NCBI GenBank assembly: GCA_022821645.1
Contig: JAJEDE010000015.1
Location: 124,001-188,000, forward strand
From: Chloroflexota bacterium
GTDB lineage: Bacteria > Chloroflexota > UBA11872
Direction: 5' to 3'
Length of the DNA: 64,000 nt
The stretch's first letter is position 1. Each line of letters begins with the position of its first letter. The translations under genes were made by a program, and so were the position numbers. Shown in pieces: positions 8,549 through 20,925 of this stretch. Under the pieces are notes generated by a model. It worked only from the letters and a program-made list of their open reading frames with translations. It searched no databases and was not told the origin of the DNA.

Positions 8549-8988
8549 TACACCAGCTCCATGCCCGCCCAGAGACCGCCCCATCACTTCAGCCATGGTA
8601 GCTGCCGTCGCCGTTCACAGTCGCATCCGACTGGCGCGGAGTCTCCCAGCCTCGTCGCGAACGAACGTTCCCTGCAACCGAGCCAACATATCGGCGTATA
8701 CTTGGGTAAGCGGTGACTTGCGCACCGCTGGGTCGGACGATGCGACGCGCGGGCGTTTTCGGCACAAGCGCCTACCGCTTCGACAGGCGAACCATCCCTG
8801 TCCTCTTTCCAAACGCAGCCGCGCGACATCAGGCCGTCGGGAAACGCGCACGCCCGCGCGGCGGGTCGTCGTGTCTCCTGAGCGGTGGATATCCGGCGGG
8901 GTTGAGGGTTAGATTCAGGGAGCGCCGGGCACCCAACACGCCGCAAGCGCGTCGGGAATTGCCGTAGCAGGGGGATGGTGAATGATCC
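8549..8988. other. Intergenic region upstream of the sigma factor gene
   Basis: This 440-base stretch separates two divergent genes and should hold the sigma factor promoter. I see no convincing protein-coding frame. A TATACT hexamer at 8697-8702 could be a -10 element, but no good -35 is placed at the right distance. An AGGGGG ribosome binding site lies near 8969-8974, ahead of the GTG at 8989. Confidence 0.4.
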
Positions 8989-10104
8989 GTGGCGGTTGAA
9001 GTCGCACTACATCTGAACGAGGAAACGCTCGAAAACGCCCTGGCCGAACTCGTGGCCCTGGGCTCGGACCCGGGCTATCTCAACAAGTCTGAACTCAAGA
9101 AGGTCCTGCCCGACGAGACCCACATCACGAAGGAAGTCGAAACCTGGTTCCGCATGCAGCTGGCCGAGGAAGAGATCGAGCTGCGCGACGAAGAACCGGA
9201 AGACACCGAAGGTAACGACGCCTCCAAGGTCACCACCATCCAGTCGCGACGGGAACGCGACCTGGAGCTCGAGTCCGCCAGCCAGGACACCGTTCGCAGC
9301 TACCTCAACGAGATTGGCCGCATCTCGCTGCTCACCGCCAAGGAAGAGGTCGACCTGGCGCAGCGCATTGAGCGGGGCGACGAGTCCGCCCGCGAACATC
9401 TCATCACGGCCAACCTGCGCCTGGTGGTGAGCGTGGCCAAGAAGTACACCGGCCACGGCATCCCGCTGTTGGACCTGGTGCAGGAGGGCAACGCCGGTCT
9501 GATGCGCGCGGCCGAGAAGTTCGACTGGCGGCGCGGCTACAAGTTCAGCACCTACGCCACCTGGTGGATCCGCCAGGCCGTGACGCGCGCCATCGCCGAG
9601 CAGAGCCGCACCATTCGGCTGCCGGTCCACGTCCACGAGAAGCTCACCAAGTCCTACCGCGTGCAGCGCGACTTGCAGTTGCGCCTGGGCCGCGAGCCGA
9701 CCGACGACGAGATCGCCCACGAGATGGAAATGAGCGAGGAGCAGATCGGCGAGCTTAAGCTGGCCGCCCGCCTGCCCATCTCGCTCGAAACGCCCATCGG
9801 CGAGGACGGCGACACCGAAATCGGGCACCTCATCCCCGATGACGACGCCGTGGAACCGGTCGAAGCCGCCACCTCCCAGATGCTCTCTGAGCACCTGGAA
9901 GGCGTCCTGGAGATGCTGGACCCGCGCGAGCAGAAGATCCTGCGCATGCGCCACGGGTTGGACGACGACACGCCCCGCACCCTGGACCAGGTCGGCCAGG
10001 AATTCGGCCTGACCCGTGAACGCATTCGCCAGATCGAGTCACAGGCCCTCCGACGTCTCCGTCACCCCCGCCTCGCCCGCAAGCTCAAGGACTTCCTCAC
10101 CTAG
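8989..10104 (+). CDS. rpoD: Principal RNA polymerase sigma factor (RpoD/SigA)
   Basis: This 371-residue protein is a group 1 sigma-70 factor that directs RNA polymerase to housekeeping promoters. After an acidic N-terminal region (about 1-95) come region 1.2 ([17 protein letters not shown], from about 98), region 2 ([11 protein letters not shown] near 143, then [17 protein letters not shown] near 188), region 3 and region 4 with [21 protein letters not shown] (helix-turn-helix, about 332-352). The long non-conserved insert of proteobacterial RpoD is absent, as usual outside that phylum. The GTG start has an AGGGGG site upstream. It is monocistronic and ends at a strong hairpin shared with groEL. 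Confidence 0.92.
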   Translation: MAVEVALHLNEETLENALAELVALGSDPGYLNKSELKKVLPDETHITKEVETWFRMQLAEEEIELRDEEPEDTEGNDASKVTTIQSRRERDLELESASQDTVRSYLNEIGRISLLTAKEEVDLAQRIERGDESAREHLITANLRLVVSVAKKYTGHGIPLLDLVQEGNAGLMRAAEKFDWRRGYKFSTYATWWIRQAVTRAIAEQSRTIRLPVHVHEKLTKSYRVQRDLQLRLGREPTDDEIAHEMEMSEEQIGELKLAARLPISLETPIGEDGDTEIGHLIPDDDAVEPVEAATSQMLSEHLEGVLEMLDPREQKILRMRHGLDDDTPRTLDQVGQEFGLTRERIRQIESQALRRLRHPRLARKLKDFLT

Positions 10105-10133
10105 CCCCCAGCGGGCTTACCCGTCTGACGCAA

Positions 10134-10166
10134 CAAGCCCCGCCGGCCACTGGCCGGCGGGGCTTG
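10134..10166. terminator. Bidirectional terminator between rpoD and groEL
   Basis: A perfect 15-bp inverted repeat (10134-10148 with 10152-10166) around a 3-base loop lies between the convergent stops of the sigma factor gene and groEL. The stem is nearly all GC. There is only a short imperfect T-rich stretch on either side, but the position and perfection of the stem argue for termination from both directions. Confidence 0.85.
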
Positions 10167-10189
10167 AGAGTTTCCTGGTGGGGTGCGGG

Positions 10190-12176
<1,987 letters not shown>

Positions 12177-15104
12177 TCAGGCAGGCTGCCAACCGCGCGC
12201 GACATCGTAGACCTGATAGGACACAGTCCCGCTCTCCGCGACCCCAATTCGCAGCACCGGAACAATGAACGCCGGCTCCTGCACCCCCTGATCCACCCAA
12301 CGGTTCAGGCGCAACGCCAGCATCCATACTCCAAGGGGCGTTGTCTGGAGCGTGAAGCTCTTAGACGCCAGAATCCAGCGCTGCCGCGTCGCCAGCATCC
12401 AGGCGCTGGATTCGGGTACCCGTTGCGATGCCTGCACGGTCGTGAACCCGCCCTCCGCCCCGCGCACCGCCAGGCTCGAATCCCGCGCATCGAACGTGTA
12501 GGTGTGGGTCGTGGTTTCGGCCCCCGCCGCCGCCTGGCCGGCGAACCACTGTTCGATCACGGGTCGACCGTCAAGTCGCAGTTCCGGAATTGCCCATGGC
12601 GACGAGTCAGCCGGCACTAAAACCCAGTCCTGCCCCATCCAATCCAGCGGTGGGCGCACGTCCAGCCTGGCCGTAAACGTCAGCCGCGCGGCCATGGCGT
12701 GAACGTCGGTCAATTCGACGCTCACTGGCGACGGCGCGGCAGCTGCCACCGCCGCGCCAGACGGCGGCGGCGCGTAGACGGCGACTCCTCCCGGCACGTT
12801 CCGCCACACTTCGCGCCAGCCCGAAGGTGGGTACTGCCACGCATCGTGCAACCGCGGCAGCGCCACCATGTCGGGCGTCTGCGCGCCCGGCGGCGCCACC
12901 ACCCAGGGCGCGGGCGTCCGCAGTATGTGCAGCGGCTCCTCGTTCACGGTGCCCGCAAGTCGAGTGTGGGAAAGCGCCGACGCTACGCGCAGCAGGCGCA
13001 CTTGGTTCTCCCTTGCGCGCTGAGGTGGAAGGAAGACAAGCGTCGATGGCGATACAGCCCGCAGCGCCTCGAATGAGTTCGGACTGGGGGCCGTCTGGAG
13101 CGCCAGGAAGGCCGGCTGGATTCGGTACAGCGCCTCATCCCCGTCACGCACCAGCGGGTCAAAGTAGTTGGGGTCCGCCAGCCAATGCCGCGCCCGCGCC
13201 GGCAACTTCGCCTCCCATGCGGCTGTCGCATACACATACGCCAGGCCCAGCCGGCGGAACGCCGACGGCTCCAGGTAGTAGCGGGCATCCAGGTATTCCG
13301 GGCCCCAGTGCTGTGAGACCTGGCGGAGACCGTCAAATCCCCAATTGTCCGGGCGGCCGGTGACCAAACGAACTGGGGCGGACTCAGCCAGACTCGCCGA
13401 GGTGTCCAGCACCCGCGCGTCTGCGGCTGTGTGGGCCCGGATATATGCCGCCACGCGGCGAGACATTTGCGGCATTACCTGCCGATGCAGCGCCGCCGAG
13501 TCATCCTGGGCCCGTGCCGCCTCCCAACCCCAGCCGGCGTTGGCCAGCTGGACGCCGTGGCCGAGTGCGATACCCAGGCTCCGAGCGGGTGCCGCCGCTG
13601 TGGGCCAGACCAGCAGGCCTACCAGCAGTCCGACGACCGCATACCGCCAGCGTTTCGACTCCAGGCGGACCAGCTGCGCGCTCAGCGCCAGCAGCAGCGC
13701 CACCAGCGCCAGGTTGCGCGCGTGACCCGCCAGGCGGTCGACGTCATACGGCCGTGGTGGGTATTCGAGCGCCACCCAGGCCACGGCCAAGAGGCCGGAA
13801 CCGACTACCAGCGCCAACACCAGCCGATCGCGCCACGCCAGGGCCGCAGCGGCAATCGCAACGGCCACCGGCCCCAGGCGCAGTAACCCAAAGCCGCCGG
13901 GGCGCGCCTCAACGCCGCCGAGTGCCAGCCACGAGCCTGCGTTGAGGCCGGCGGTCCAGGTCAGGCCTGACGATCCTGCGCCGCCCCCCACGATTCCCGA
14001 AAGCGCCCCTCCACCAAACAGCAGCAGCACGCCCGCCACCGCCAGACCCGCGCCCGACGGCCACGCTGACGCCAGCATTGCGCTGCCGTCGTGGCGCACG
14101 TGGACGAGTCGCCAGGCCGCAAGGCCCGCCCAGAGCACCACCACCACCGGCGCCAACGTCGTCACCAGAAGGCCCAGGAAACCGACCAGCCCCGCCAGCG
14201 TCAGCGATCCCGGAAGCGTCACGCGCGTCGCTCGCGCCGCGTGCGCCAGAACGACCACCGCAATCGCATAGCCCAGGGCAAACGCCGGTGTCACCACATC
14301 CGGCAGCGATCCCAGGAAACTCCCGGAAGGCTCGAGCGGTGCCCAGTAAGTCTCGGCCAGGGAGGCGCGCAGACCTGCGGCCGGCGGCCCGGTTGGCAGC
14401 GGGAGCCGCAACACGCCCATGACGTTGCCGGCGTCGTTCCAAATGAACGTTTGCCGGCCGTAGCTGAGGAGAAGCGGCGCCAGCGCCAGCGTGGTCAGCC
14501 ACGAGCCGCGCTGGCGTAGGGCCGCTGCGACCACCAGCGCGAAACTCACCCAGGCGTAGACGCTCAGCAACTCCCAGCCGAAGGCCAGGTCCGGACCCCA
14601 CGGAGGGACCAGCAGGCCCACCAGCAGATTGGCGCCGTAGTGGTAGACCCCCGTGGCCTCCGGGTGCGAAGGCAGCGCCACCGGAAACCCACCGGCCCGA
14701 ACGGAGGCAGCCATTCCGAGGTCGTTGTATGGATTCGCAGTCCCGATGAGTTGCCGGCTGGCCAGAGCCACCCACCCCAGGACCAGGATGACGCCGGCAA
14801 ACCCGGCCACCGTTCGCGCCGGCACACGCACGCAATCGGGCGACCGCCAGGCCAGCCCGGCGCCCAGCATCAACGTCGCGCCCCAGCCCACCGCCGCGGC
14901 CGCCAGCCCTGGCGCCGCGTACATCACAAAATTGACGATGATTCCCCAGAGCGCCGGACCCACCACCAGCCCCTGCGCTAGGGCTGACAGGTCGTCGTCC
15001 TGCCGCAGCGCCACCCGCACCACCACGTATCCGAACGCGGCCAATGCCGCCAGCTCCAACGCCAGTGCCAACAGCCCCGGCAGCACCGCCGGATCAACTA
15101 TCAC
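12177..15104 (-). CDS. Large polytopic membrane protein, GT-C-like (paralogue 1 of 3)
   Basis: This 975-residue protein has about thirteen hydrophobic segments in its first 520 residues, followed by a large, mostly soluble C-terminal region. Near residue 130-170 it has an Asp-containing NDLGMAASVRAGGFP segment and then HPEATGVYHYGANLL. An acidic residue in the first long loop followed by a YHY-type motif recalls GT-C glycosyltransferase-like membrane enzymes that use lipid-linked sugars; this is inference. The C-terminal half includes TGRPDNWGF and LGLAYVYAT. The GTG at 15104 is preferred over a TTG at 15140 because it has a GGGAG site and aligns with the paralogues. It is the last of three tandem genes reading leftwards. 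Confidence 0.75.
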   Translation of the reverse strand: MIVDPAVLPGLLALALELAALAAFGYVVVRVALRQDDDLSALAQGLVVGPALWGIIVNFVMYAAPGLAAAAVGWGATLMLGAGLAWRSPDCVRVPARTVAGFAGVILVLGWVALASRQLIGTANPYNDLGMAASVRAGGFPVALPSHPEATGVYHYGANLLVGLLVPPWGPDLAFGWELLSVYAWVSFALVVAAALRQRGSWLTTLALAPLLLSYGRQTFIWNDAGNVMGVLRLPLPTGPPAAGLRASLAETYWAPLEPSGSFLGSLPDVVTPAFALGYAIAVVVLAHAARATRVTLPGSLTLAGLVGFLGLLVTTLAPVVVVLWAGLAAWRLVHVRHDGSAMLASAWPSGAGLAVAGVLLLFGGGALSGIVGGGAGSSGLTWTAGLNAGSWLALGGVEARPGGFGLLRLGPVAVAIAAAALAWRDRLVLALVVGSGLLAVAWVALEYPPRPYDVDRLAGHARNLALVALLLALSAQLVRLESKRWRYAVVGLLVGLLVWPTAAAPARSLGIALGHGVQLANAGWGWEAARAQDDSAALHRQVMPQMSRRVAAYIRAHTAADARVLDTSASLAESAPVRLVTGRPDNWGFDGLRQVSQHWGPEYLDARYYLEPSAFRRLGLAYVYATAAWEAKLPARARHWLADPNYFDPLVRDGDEALYRIQPAFLALQTAPSPNSFEALRAVSPSTLVFLPPQRARENQVRLLRVASALSHTRLAGTVNEEPLHILRTPAPWVVAPPGAQTPDMVALPRLHDAWQYPPSGWREVWRNVPGGVAVYAPPPSGAAVAAAAPSPVSVELTDVHAMAARLTFTARLDVRPPLDWMGQDWVLVPADSSPWAIPELRLDGRPVIEQWFAGQAAAGAETTTHTYTFDARDSSLAVRGAEGGFTTVQASQRVPESSAWMLATRQRWILASKSFTLQTTPLGVWMLALRLNRWVDQGVQEPAFIVPVLRIGVAESGTVSYQVYDVARGWQPA

Positions 15105-15166
15105 GTCCAACGCTCCCAGGCGCTCGTTGCCCGTGGGCAATGCATGCTCATCGCCCCACGGAAAGC

Positions 15167-18013
15167 CTAGAGTGGACGCCAGCCGCGAGTGGCCTCGTAG
15201 ACCTGATACGACGCCGTTCGGTCGGGCGAGACTTCAACTCGCAGCACCGGGGCAATGACCACCGCGTCCTGTATTCCCTGGTCGCCCGGGCGCGTCAGCC
15301 GCAACGCCAGCATCCAGGCGCCCGACCCCGGCGTCTGCGTCGACGACCTCACCGCGGTGAAGACGCCGTCCGTCCCGCGCACCGCCAGGCTGGCTGCGAG
15401 TGGATCAAACACATAGGTGTGCGTCGTCGATTCGGCGCCTGCCGCTGCCTGCCCCGCGAACCATTGCGCGATCAGGGGTCGGCCGTCCTGTCGCAGAGCC
15501 GGAATGCCCCACGGTGACACGCCGCTGGGCACAAGTACCCAGTCCTGACCCGTCCACTCCTGGCCTTTACGGGCCTCCAGCGTGGCCGTGAAGGTCAGCC
15601 GCGTCTCGTCAGCCTGTACGTTGGCCAGCCCGACATGGATCGTCGGCGGCGCGGAATCCGGCAGGGGCTCGCCGGCCACTGGCGGCGCGTAGACCGCGAT
15701 CCCGCCGGGTGGATTGCGCCACACCTCGCGCCAGTCCGCCGGCGGAAACTGCCACGCGCCGTGCAACAGCGGCAGCGCCACCAATTCCGGAACCCGCGCA
15801 CCCAGGGGCTCCACCACCCAGGGCGCGGGCGTCCGGAGATGCAGCTCTGTCGGGTGAATGGCTCCCACCAGCCGCGCGTTGGGCAGCACCGACGCCACGC
15901 GCAGCATGCGTGCCCGAGTCCTCCAGTCAGCTTGCGAGCGCGGCGAGAGATACACCACGGTCTCTGGCGCCACGACAGCCCGCAACGCCTCGAACGAGTC
16001 CGGATGCGGCGCGGCCTCAAGCGCCGGAAAGGCCGGCTGGACTCGGTACAGCGCCTCATGCCCGTCACGCACCAGCAGGTTGAAGTAGCTGGGGTTCGCC
16101 AGCCAGTCCCGCGACCGCTCCGGTAACTCCGCCACCCACGCGTCTGTCGCGTACACATACGCCAGCCCTAACCGCCGGAACGCCGCGGGCTCCAGGTAAG
16201 AGCCGGCATCCAGGTATTCCGGACCCGAGTCCACGATGAGCTGGGTGACGCCGACGAAGCCCTGGTTGGTCGGACGGCCGGTGTTGAGGAGAACGGCCAG
16301 CTCCTTCGACGTGTCCAGCACGTGGGCGTCCACATCGGTCTGGTCCCGGATATAGGCGGCGACGCGGCCGGACATCGCCGGAATCCGATATCGACGCGGC
16401 CTCGTCTCGTCCTGCGCTCTCGTTGCCGCCCATCCCCCGTCGGCGTTGGCCAGCTCCACGCCCTGCCCCAGCGCGCCGCCAAGACTGCGCGCGGGCGCCG
16501 CCACCGTGGGCCAGACCACCAGGCCCACCAGCAGCCCGACGGCCGCATACCGCCAGCGGCGCGACTCCAGGCGGACCAGCTGCCCGCTCAGCGCCAGCAG
16601 CAGCGCCACCAGCGCCAGGTTGCGCGCGTGCCCCGCCAGTCGATCCACGTCCTCAGGCCGCGGTGGGTAGTCGAGCGCAAGCCAGGCAAGCGCCAGCAAA
16701 ACGGCGCCGGTTGCCAGCGCCAGCACCAGGCGATCACGCCAGGCCAGCGCCGCCGCAACCATCGCAACTGCCAACGGTCCCAGGCGAAGCAGCCCAATGC
16801 CGCCCTCGCGTGCCTCAACGCCGCCCAGTGCCGACCAGTGCGTCGCGTTCAGTCCGCCGGTCCAGGTCAGGCCCGACGATCCCGCACCGCCACCCACCAG
16901 GCCCGAGAGCGCTCCGCCGCCAAACTGAAGCAGCACGCCCGCCGCCGCCAGACCCACGCCCGACGGCCACGCTGCCGCCGGCAGCGCGCCGCCCGCGCGG
17001 CGCACATGGACGAGTCGCCAGACCGCCAGGCCCGCCCAGAGCACCAGGACCACCGGCGCCAGCGTCGTCACCAACAAGCCCAGGAAACCCACCAGCCCCG
17101 CCAGCGTCAGGCTGCCGAGCCAACGCGTGCGGTTGGCGCGCGCGGCCTGCCCCAGGGTCACGACGGCTGTGGCGTAGCCAAGCGGAAACCCCAGGTTCCA
17201 TACATCAGGGAGTGATCCCAACCGACTTCCGATGGGCTCCACCGGCGCCCAATAGATGTCGGCCAGGGTCGCGCGCAGGCCCGCGGCCGGCACGCCGACT
17301 GGAACCGGGATCGACAGGATCCCCGCCACCTTGTCCAGGTCGTGCCAGAGAAACGTATGCACGCCAAAGCCCAGCAGCATTGGGGCAAGCGTCAGCACGA
17401 TCAACCACGATCCGCGCCGGCGCAGGGCCGTGCCCACCACCAGCGCAAAGCTCACCCAGGCGTACACGCCCAGCAGCTCCCAGACGAACGCCAGGTCGGG
17501 TCCTGCCGGTGGTGTCAGCAAACCCGCCAGCAGGCTGGCGCCGTAGTGATAGCTCGCCGTGGCCTCTGGGTGCCAGGAGAGCGCCACTGGAAACCCGCCG
17601 GCCCGGATGGAAGCCGCGATCCCAAGACTTGTATGAAGATCGGCAACAACCCCCAGGAGCTGCCGGCTGGCCAGGGCCACCCACCCGAGGACCAGGAGGA
17701 CGCCGGCAAACCCGGCCACCGTCCGCGCCGGCACACGCAGGCAACCCGGCGACCGCCAGGCCAGCCCGGCGCCCAGCATCAAGGTGATGCCCCAGCCCAC
17801 CGCCGCGCCCGCCAGCCCCGGCACGGCGTACATGACAAAGTTGACGACGAGGCCCCACAGCGCCGGGCCCACCACCAGCCCCTGCGCCAGCGCCGACAGA
17901 TCGTCGTCCTGCCGCAGCGCCACCCGCGCCACGACGTATCCAAATGCGGCCAACACCCCCAGTTCCGCCGCTAGCAGCAACAACCCCGGCAGCACCGCCG
18001 TATCGACGATCAC
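15167..18013 (-). CDS. Large polytopic membrane protein, GT-C-like (paralogue 2 of 3)
   Basis: This 948-residue product is a close paralogue of its two neighbours along the whole length: the same N-terminal VLPGLLLLAAELG helix, RQDDDLSALAQGLVVGPALW (about residues 38-57), HPEATASYHYGASLL (about 151-165), and the C-terminal LGLAYVYATDAWVAELPE stretch. It should sit in the cytoplasmic membrane with about thirteen helices and a large external domain. The GTG start overlaps the stop of paralogue 3 by 4 bases, so the two are probably translated from one mRNA. Function unknown; a glycosyltransferase-like role in envelope polymer assembly is possible. Confidence 0.75.
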   Translation of the reverse strand: MIVDTAVLPGLLLLAAELGVLAAFGYVVARVALRQDDDLSALAQGLVVGPALWGLVVNFVMYAVPGLAGAAVGWGITLMLGAGLAWRSPGCLRVPARTVAGFAGVLLVLGWVALASRQLLGVVADLHTSLGIAASIRAGGFPVALSWHPEATASYHYGASLLAGLLTPPAGPDLAFVWELLGVYAWVSFALVVGTALRRRGSWLIVLTLAPMLLGFGVHTFLWHDLDKVAGILSIPVPVGVPAAGLRATLADIYWAPVEPIGSRLGSLPDVWNLGFPLGYATAVVTLGQAARANRTRWLGSLTLAGLVGFLGLLVTTLAPVVLVLWAGLAVWRLVHVRRAGGALPAAAWPSGVGLAAAGVLLQFGGGALSGLVGGGAGSSGLTWTGGLNATHWSALGGVEAREGGIGLLRLGPLAVAMVAAALAWRDRLVLALATGAVLLALAWLALDYPPRPEDVDRLAGHARNLALVALLLALSGQLVRLESRRWRYAAVGLLVGLVVWPTVAAPARSLGGALGQGVELANADGGWAATRAQDETRPRRYRIPAMSGRVAAYIRDQTDVDAHVLDTSKELAVLLNTGRPTNQGFVGVTQLIVDSGPEYLDAGSYLEPAAFRRLGLAYVYATDAWVAELPERSRDWLANPSYFNLLVRDGHEALYRVQPAFPALEAAPHPDSFEALRAVVAPETVVYLSPRSQADWRTRARMLRVASVLPNARLVGAIHPTELHLRTPAPWVVEPLGARVPELVALPLLHGAWQFPPADWREVWRNPPGGIAVYAPPVAGEPLPDSAPPTIHVGLANVQADETRLTFTATLEARKGQEWTGQDWVLVPSGVSPWGIPALRQDGRPLIAQWFAGQAAAGAESTTHTYVFDPLAASLAVRGTDGVFTAVRSSTQTPGSGAWMLALRLTRPGDQGIQDAVVIAPVLRVEVSPDRTASYQVYEATRGWRPL

Positions 18014-20925
18014 GCTCGCGGCCCCACCGTCTGCGGGACTGGCGTTCCGGCCAGCGTGAAATCGTGCACGGCGCCATCAGCGGTCGTGAGCGCCTGCCAG
18101 CCGCTGGCCGTGTCGTAGACCTGATACGACACCGCCCCGGAAGCCGAAACGTCGACCCGCAGCACCGGGGCAATGACCACCGCGTCCTCTATTCCCTGGT
18201 CGCCCCGGTGCGTCAGCCGCAACGCCAGCATCCAGGCGCCCGGCTTGGGCGTTCGTGTCGACGCCTCCACGGTCGAATAGGCGCCGTCTGCCCCCCGAAC
18301 CCCCAGGGTTGACGCCAGGGCGTCAAACACGTACGTGTGCGTCGTCGTCACGGCCCCGGCCGCCGCCTGGCCCGCGAACCATTGCGAGATCAGGGGGCGT
18401 CCGTTCCTGCGCACGGCTGGGATACCCAGGGGTGAGGGGTCAATGGGCGCCAGCACCCAGTCCTGCCCCGACCACTGCGGCGCCGCGGACGCCTCAAGCG
18501 TGGCGGTGAAGTGCAGGCGCGTTTCCTCGGCGCGAACATCGGCCAGCCGGACGTTTACCGGCGCCGGCGCCACATCGGCCGGCGGCGTATTGGCGGTGAG
18601 TGGCTTGTAAACGGCAACTCGACTGGGCGGATGGCGCCAGACCTCGCGCCATCGCGCCGGCGGATACAGCCACGCCTTGGGCAACAGCGGCTGGGCCACG
18701 AACTCGGGCATGTGCGCGCCCAGCGGCGCTACGGGCCAGGGCGCGGACGTCCGCAGGGCCAGGTGCTCGGGATTGACCGCTCCCACCAGCCGCGCGCGTG
18801 ACAGCGTCGAGGCGAGGCCTAGCATGCTCGGTTGGTTTCCCGAGTCGCGCTGCGGAACCAGGTACACCACCGCGCCCGGCGGCACGACGGTCCGCAGCGC
18901 TTCGAACGAGTCGGGATGCGGCGCCGACCTCAGCGCCAGGAAGGCGGGGCGAACGCGGTACAGGGCCTCTGAGCCGTCGCGCGCCAGGAGTTCGAAGAGA
19001 CCGGGGTCGGCTAGCCAGCCTCGTGCTTGCTCCGGCAATTCGGCAACCCAGGTGTCTGGGGCGTAGACGTACGCTAGGCCCAGCCGCCGGAAAGCGCCCG
19101 GTTCCAGGTAGTACCTGGCATCCAGGTACTCGGGCCCCGGACGCCAGCTGAGCTGAATGACGTCGGCAAACCCCTTGTTGTTCGGGCGGCCGGTGTTGAG
19201 GAGGACGGCAAGGTCCCAGGAGGGATCAAGCACGCGCGCGTCTGCGGAGGTGTGGGCCCGGATGGCGGTGGCAACCCCGTCGGACAGAGTTGGCATGCGC
19301 TGTCGAAGCTGCTCCTCCGTCGCGTCCTGCGCCCGGTCCGCCCGGTCGGCGTTGGCCAGTTGCACGCCGTGGCCGACCGCGCCGACCAGGCTGCGGACAG
19401 GCGCGCCGACCGTGGGCCAGACCACGAGGCCGATCAGCAGGGTTACGGCCGTATAACGCCAGCGCACGCCCGGCAAGCCGGCAAGGCGCTGGCCGAGCGC
19501 CAGCAGCAGCGCCACTAGCGCCAGGTTGCGGGCGTGACCCGCCAGCCGGTCGACATCAAAGGGTCGCGGCGGATAGTCGAGCGCCAGCCAGGCCAGCGCG
19601 AACAGCCCCGACCCGGCCGCCAACGCCAGCACCAGGCGGTCGCGACGCGCGAAAACCACGGCCGCGCCGGCGACCGCCAGCGGGCCCAGGACGAGCAATC
19701 CGACACCGCCCTGGCGTGCCTTCACGCCGCCCAGCGCCGCCCAGTGGCTGGCGTCGAGACCGGCGGTCCAGGTCAGGCCCGACGATCCGGCCCCGCTCCC
19801 CACGACCCCGGACAGCGCCCCGCCGCCAAACAGCAGCAGCAGGCCGGCCGCCGCCAGCCCCGCGGCCGACCGTAGCGCCGGCCCCGGCATCGCGCCGCCC
19901 GCGCGGCGGACCTGGAGCAGCCGCAGCGCCTCCAGACCCACCCAGACCAGAACGACGACCGGCGTCAGCGTGGTCACCAGCAGACCCAGGAATCCGACCA
20001 GGCCGGCCAGCGTCAGGCTGCCGAGCCAGGTGGCGCGGTCATGGCGCGCGGCCTGCGCCAGGATCACGAATGCTGTCGCGTAGCCCAGGAGGAACTGGGG
20101 CTTCCAGATATCCGGAAGCGATCCCAGGTCAGTGCCCACAGGTTCCACCGCTGCCCAGTAAATGTCGGCCAGGGCCGCCCGCAGACCCGCGGCCGGCACA
20201 CCGACCGGCATCGGGATCGACAAGATCCCCGCCACCTTGTCGGGGTCAATCCAGAAGTAGGTCGTCAGGCCGTAGCCCAGCAGCAACGGGGCCAGAATCA
20301 GCGCGACTAAGGAGGATCCGCGCCTCCGCATGGCCGTGCCTGCCACCAGGGCAAAGCTCACCCAGGCGTACGCGCCCAGCAACTCCCAGGTAAACGCCAG
20401 GTCTGGCCCGTGCGGCGGCATCAGCAACCCGGCCAGAAGGCTGGCGCCGTGGTGATACGACGCCGTCGCCTCCGGATGCCAGGGCAGCGACACCGGAAAT
20501 CCGCCTGCCCGGATGGAGGCCGCCAGTCCCAGACTGGCATGTATGTCAGTAGCCGGTAACAGCTGCCGGCTGGCGAGGGCGACCCACCCGAGCACCAGGA
20601 CGACGCCAATAAACCCGGCCACCGTCCGCGCCGGCACGCGCAGGCAACCCGGTGACCGCCAGGCCAGCCCGGCGCCCAGCATCAAGGTGACGCCCCAGCC
20701 CACCGCCGCGCCCGCCATCCCCGGCACCGCAAACATCACGAAGTTGACGACGATCCCCCACAGCGCCGGGCCCACCACCAGCCCCTGCGCCAGCGCCGAC
20801 AGATCGTCGTCCTGCCGCAGCGCCACGCGCACAACGATGTAGCCCACCGCCGCCAGCGCGGCCAGCTCCGCCGCCAGCAGCAACAGCCCCGGCAGAACCG
20901 CCGGATCGATGATCACCCGTCCCAT
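18010..20925 (-). CDS. Large polytopic membrane protein, GT-C-like (paralogue 3 of 3)
   Basis: This 971-residue protein is the first gene of the triplet in transcription order. It shares with the others the DDDLSALAQGL loop, the ASLGLAASIRAGGFP segment with nearby Leu-Pro-rich helix, HPEATASYHHGASLL (the YHY motif is YHH here) and the C-terminal LDARYYLEPGAFRRLGLAYVYA block. It is slightly longer at its C-terminus, with about 15 extra residues after the GWQ end of the other copies. ATG at 20925 follows a GGGG-containing site. Identity among the three is high enough to show recent tandem duplication. Function not known. Confidence 0.75.
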   Translation of the reverse strand: MGRVIIDPAVLPGLLLLAAELAALAAVGYIVVRVALRQDDDLSALAQGLVVGPALWGIVVNFVMFAVPGMAGAAVGWGVTLMLGAGLAWRSPGCLRVPARTVAGFIGVVLVLGWVALASRQLLPATDIHASLGLAASIRAGGFPVSLPWHPEATASYHHGASLLAGLLMPPHGPDLAFTWELLGAYAWVSFALVAGTAMRRRGSSLVALILAPLLLGYGLTTYFWIDPDKVAGILSIPMPVGVPAAGLRAALADIYWAAVEPVGTDLGSLPDIWKPQFLLGYATAFVILAQAARHDRATWLGSLTLAGLVGFLGLLVTTLTPVVVLVWVGLEALRLLQVRRAGGAMPGPALRSAAGLAAAGLLLLFGGGALSGVVGSGAGSSGLTWTAGLDASHWAALGGVKARQGGVGLLVLGPLAVAGAAVVFARRDRLVLALAAGSGLFALAWLALDYPPRPFDVDRLAGHARNLALVALLLALGQRLAGLPGVRWRYTAVTLLIGLVVWPTVGAPVRSLVGAVGHGVQLANADRADRAQDATEEQLRQRMPTLSDGVATAIRAHTSADARVLDPSWDLAVLLNTGRPNNKGFADVIQLSWRPGPEYLDARYYLEPGAFRRLGLAYVYAPDTWVAELPEQARGWLADPGLFELLARDGSEALYRVRPAFLALRSAPHPDSFEALRTVVPPGAVVYLVPQRDSGNQPSMLGLASTLSRARLVGAVNPEHLALRTSAPWPVAPLGAHMPEFVAQPLLPKAWLYPPARWREVWRHPPSRVAVYKPLTANTPPADVAPAPVNVRLADVRAEETRLHFTATLEASAAPQWSGQDWVLAPIDPSPLGIPAVRRNGRPLISQWFAGQAAAGAVTTTHTYVFDALASTLGVRGADGAYSTVEASTRTPKPGAWMLALRLTHRGDQGIEDAVVIAPVLRVDVSASGAVSYQVYDTASGWQALTTADGAVHDFTLAGTPVPQTVGPRA

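Noticed and set aside
8289-8912. Plus-strand 207-codon frame before the sigma factor gene
   Set aside because: Opposite to the small membrane protein gene and the intergenic region; Arg/Ser-rich composition without family features.
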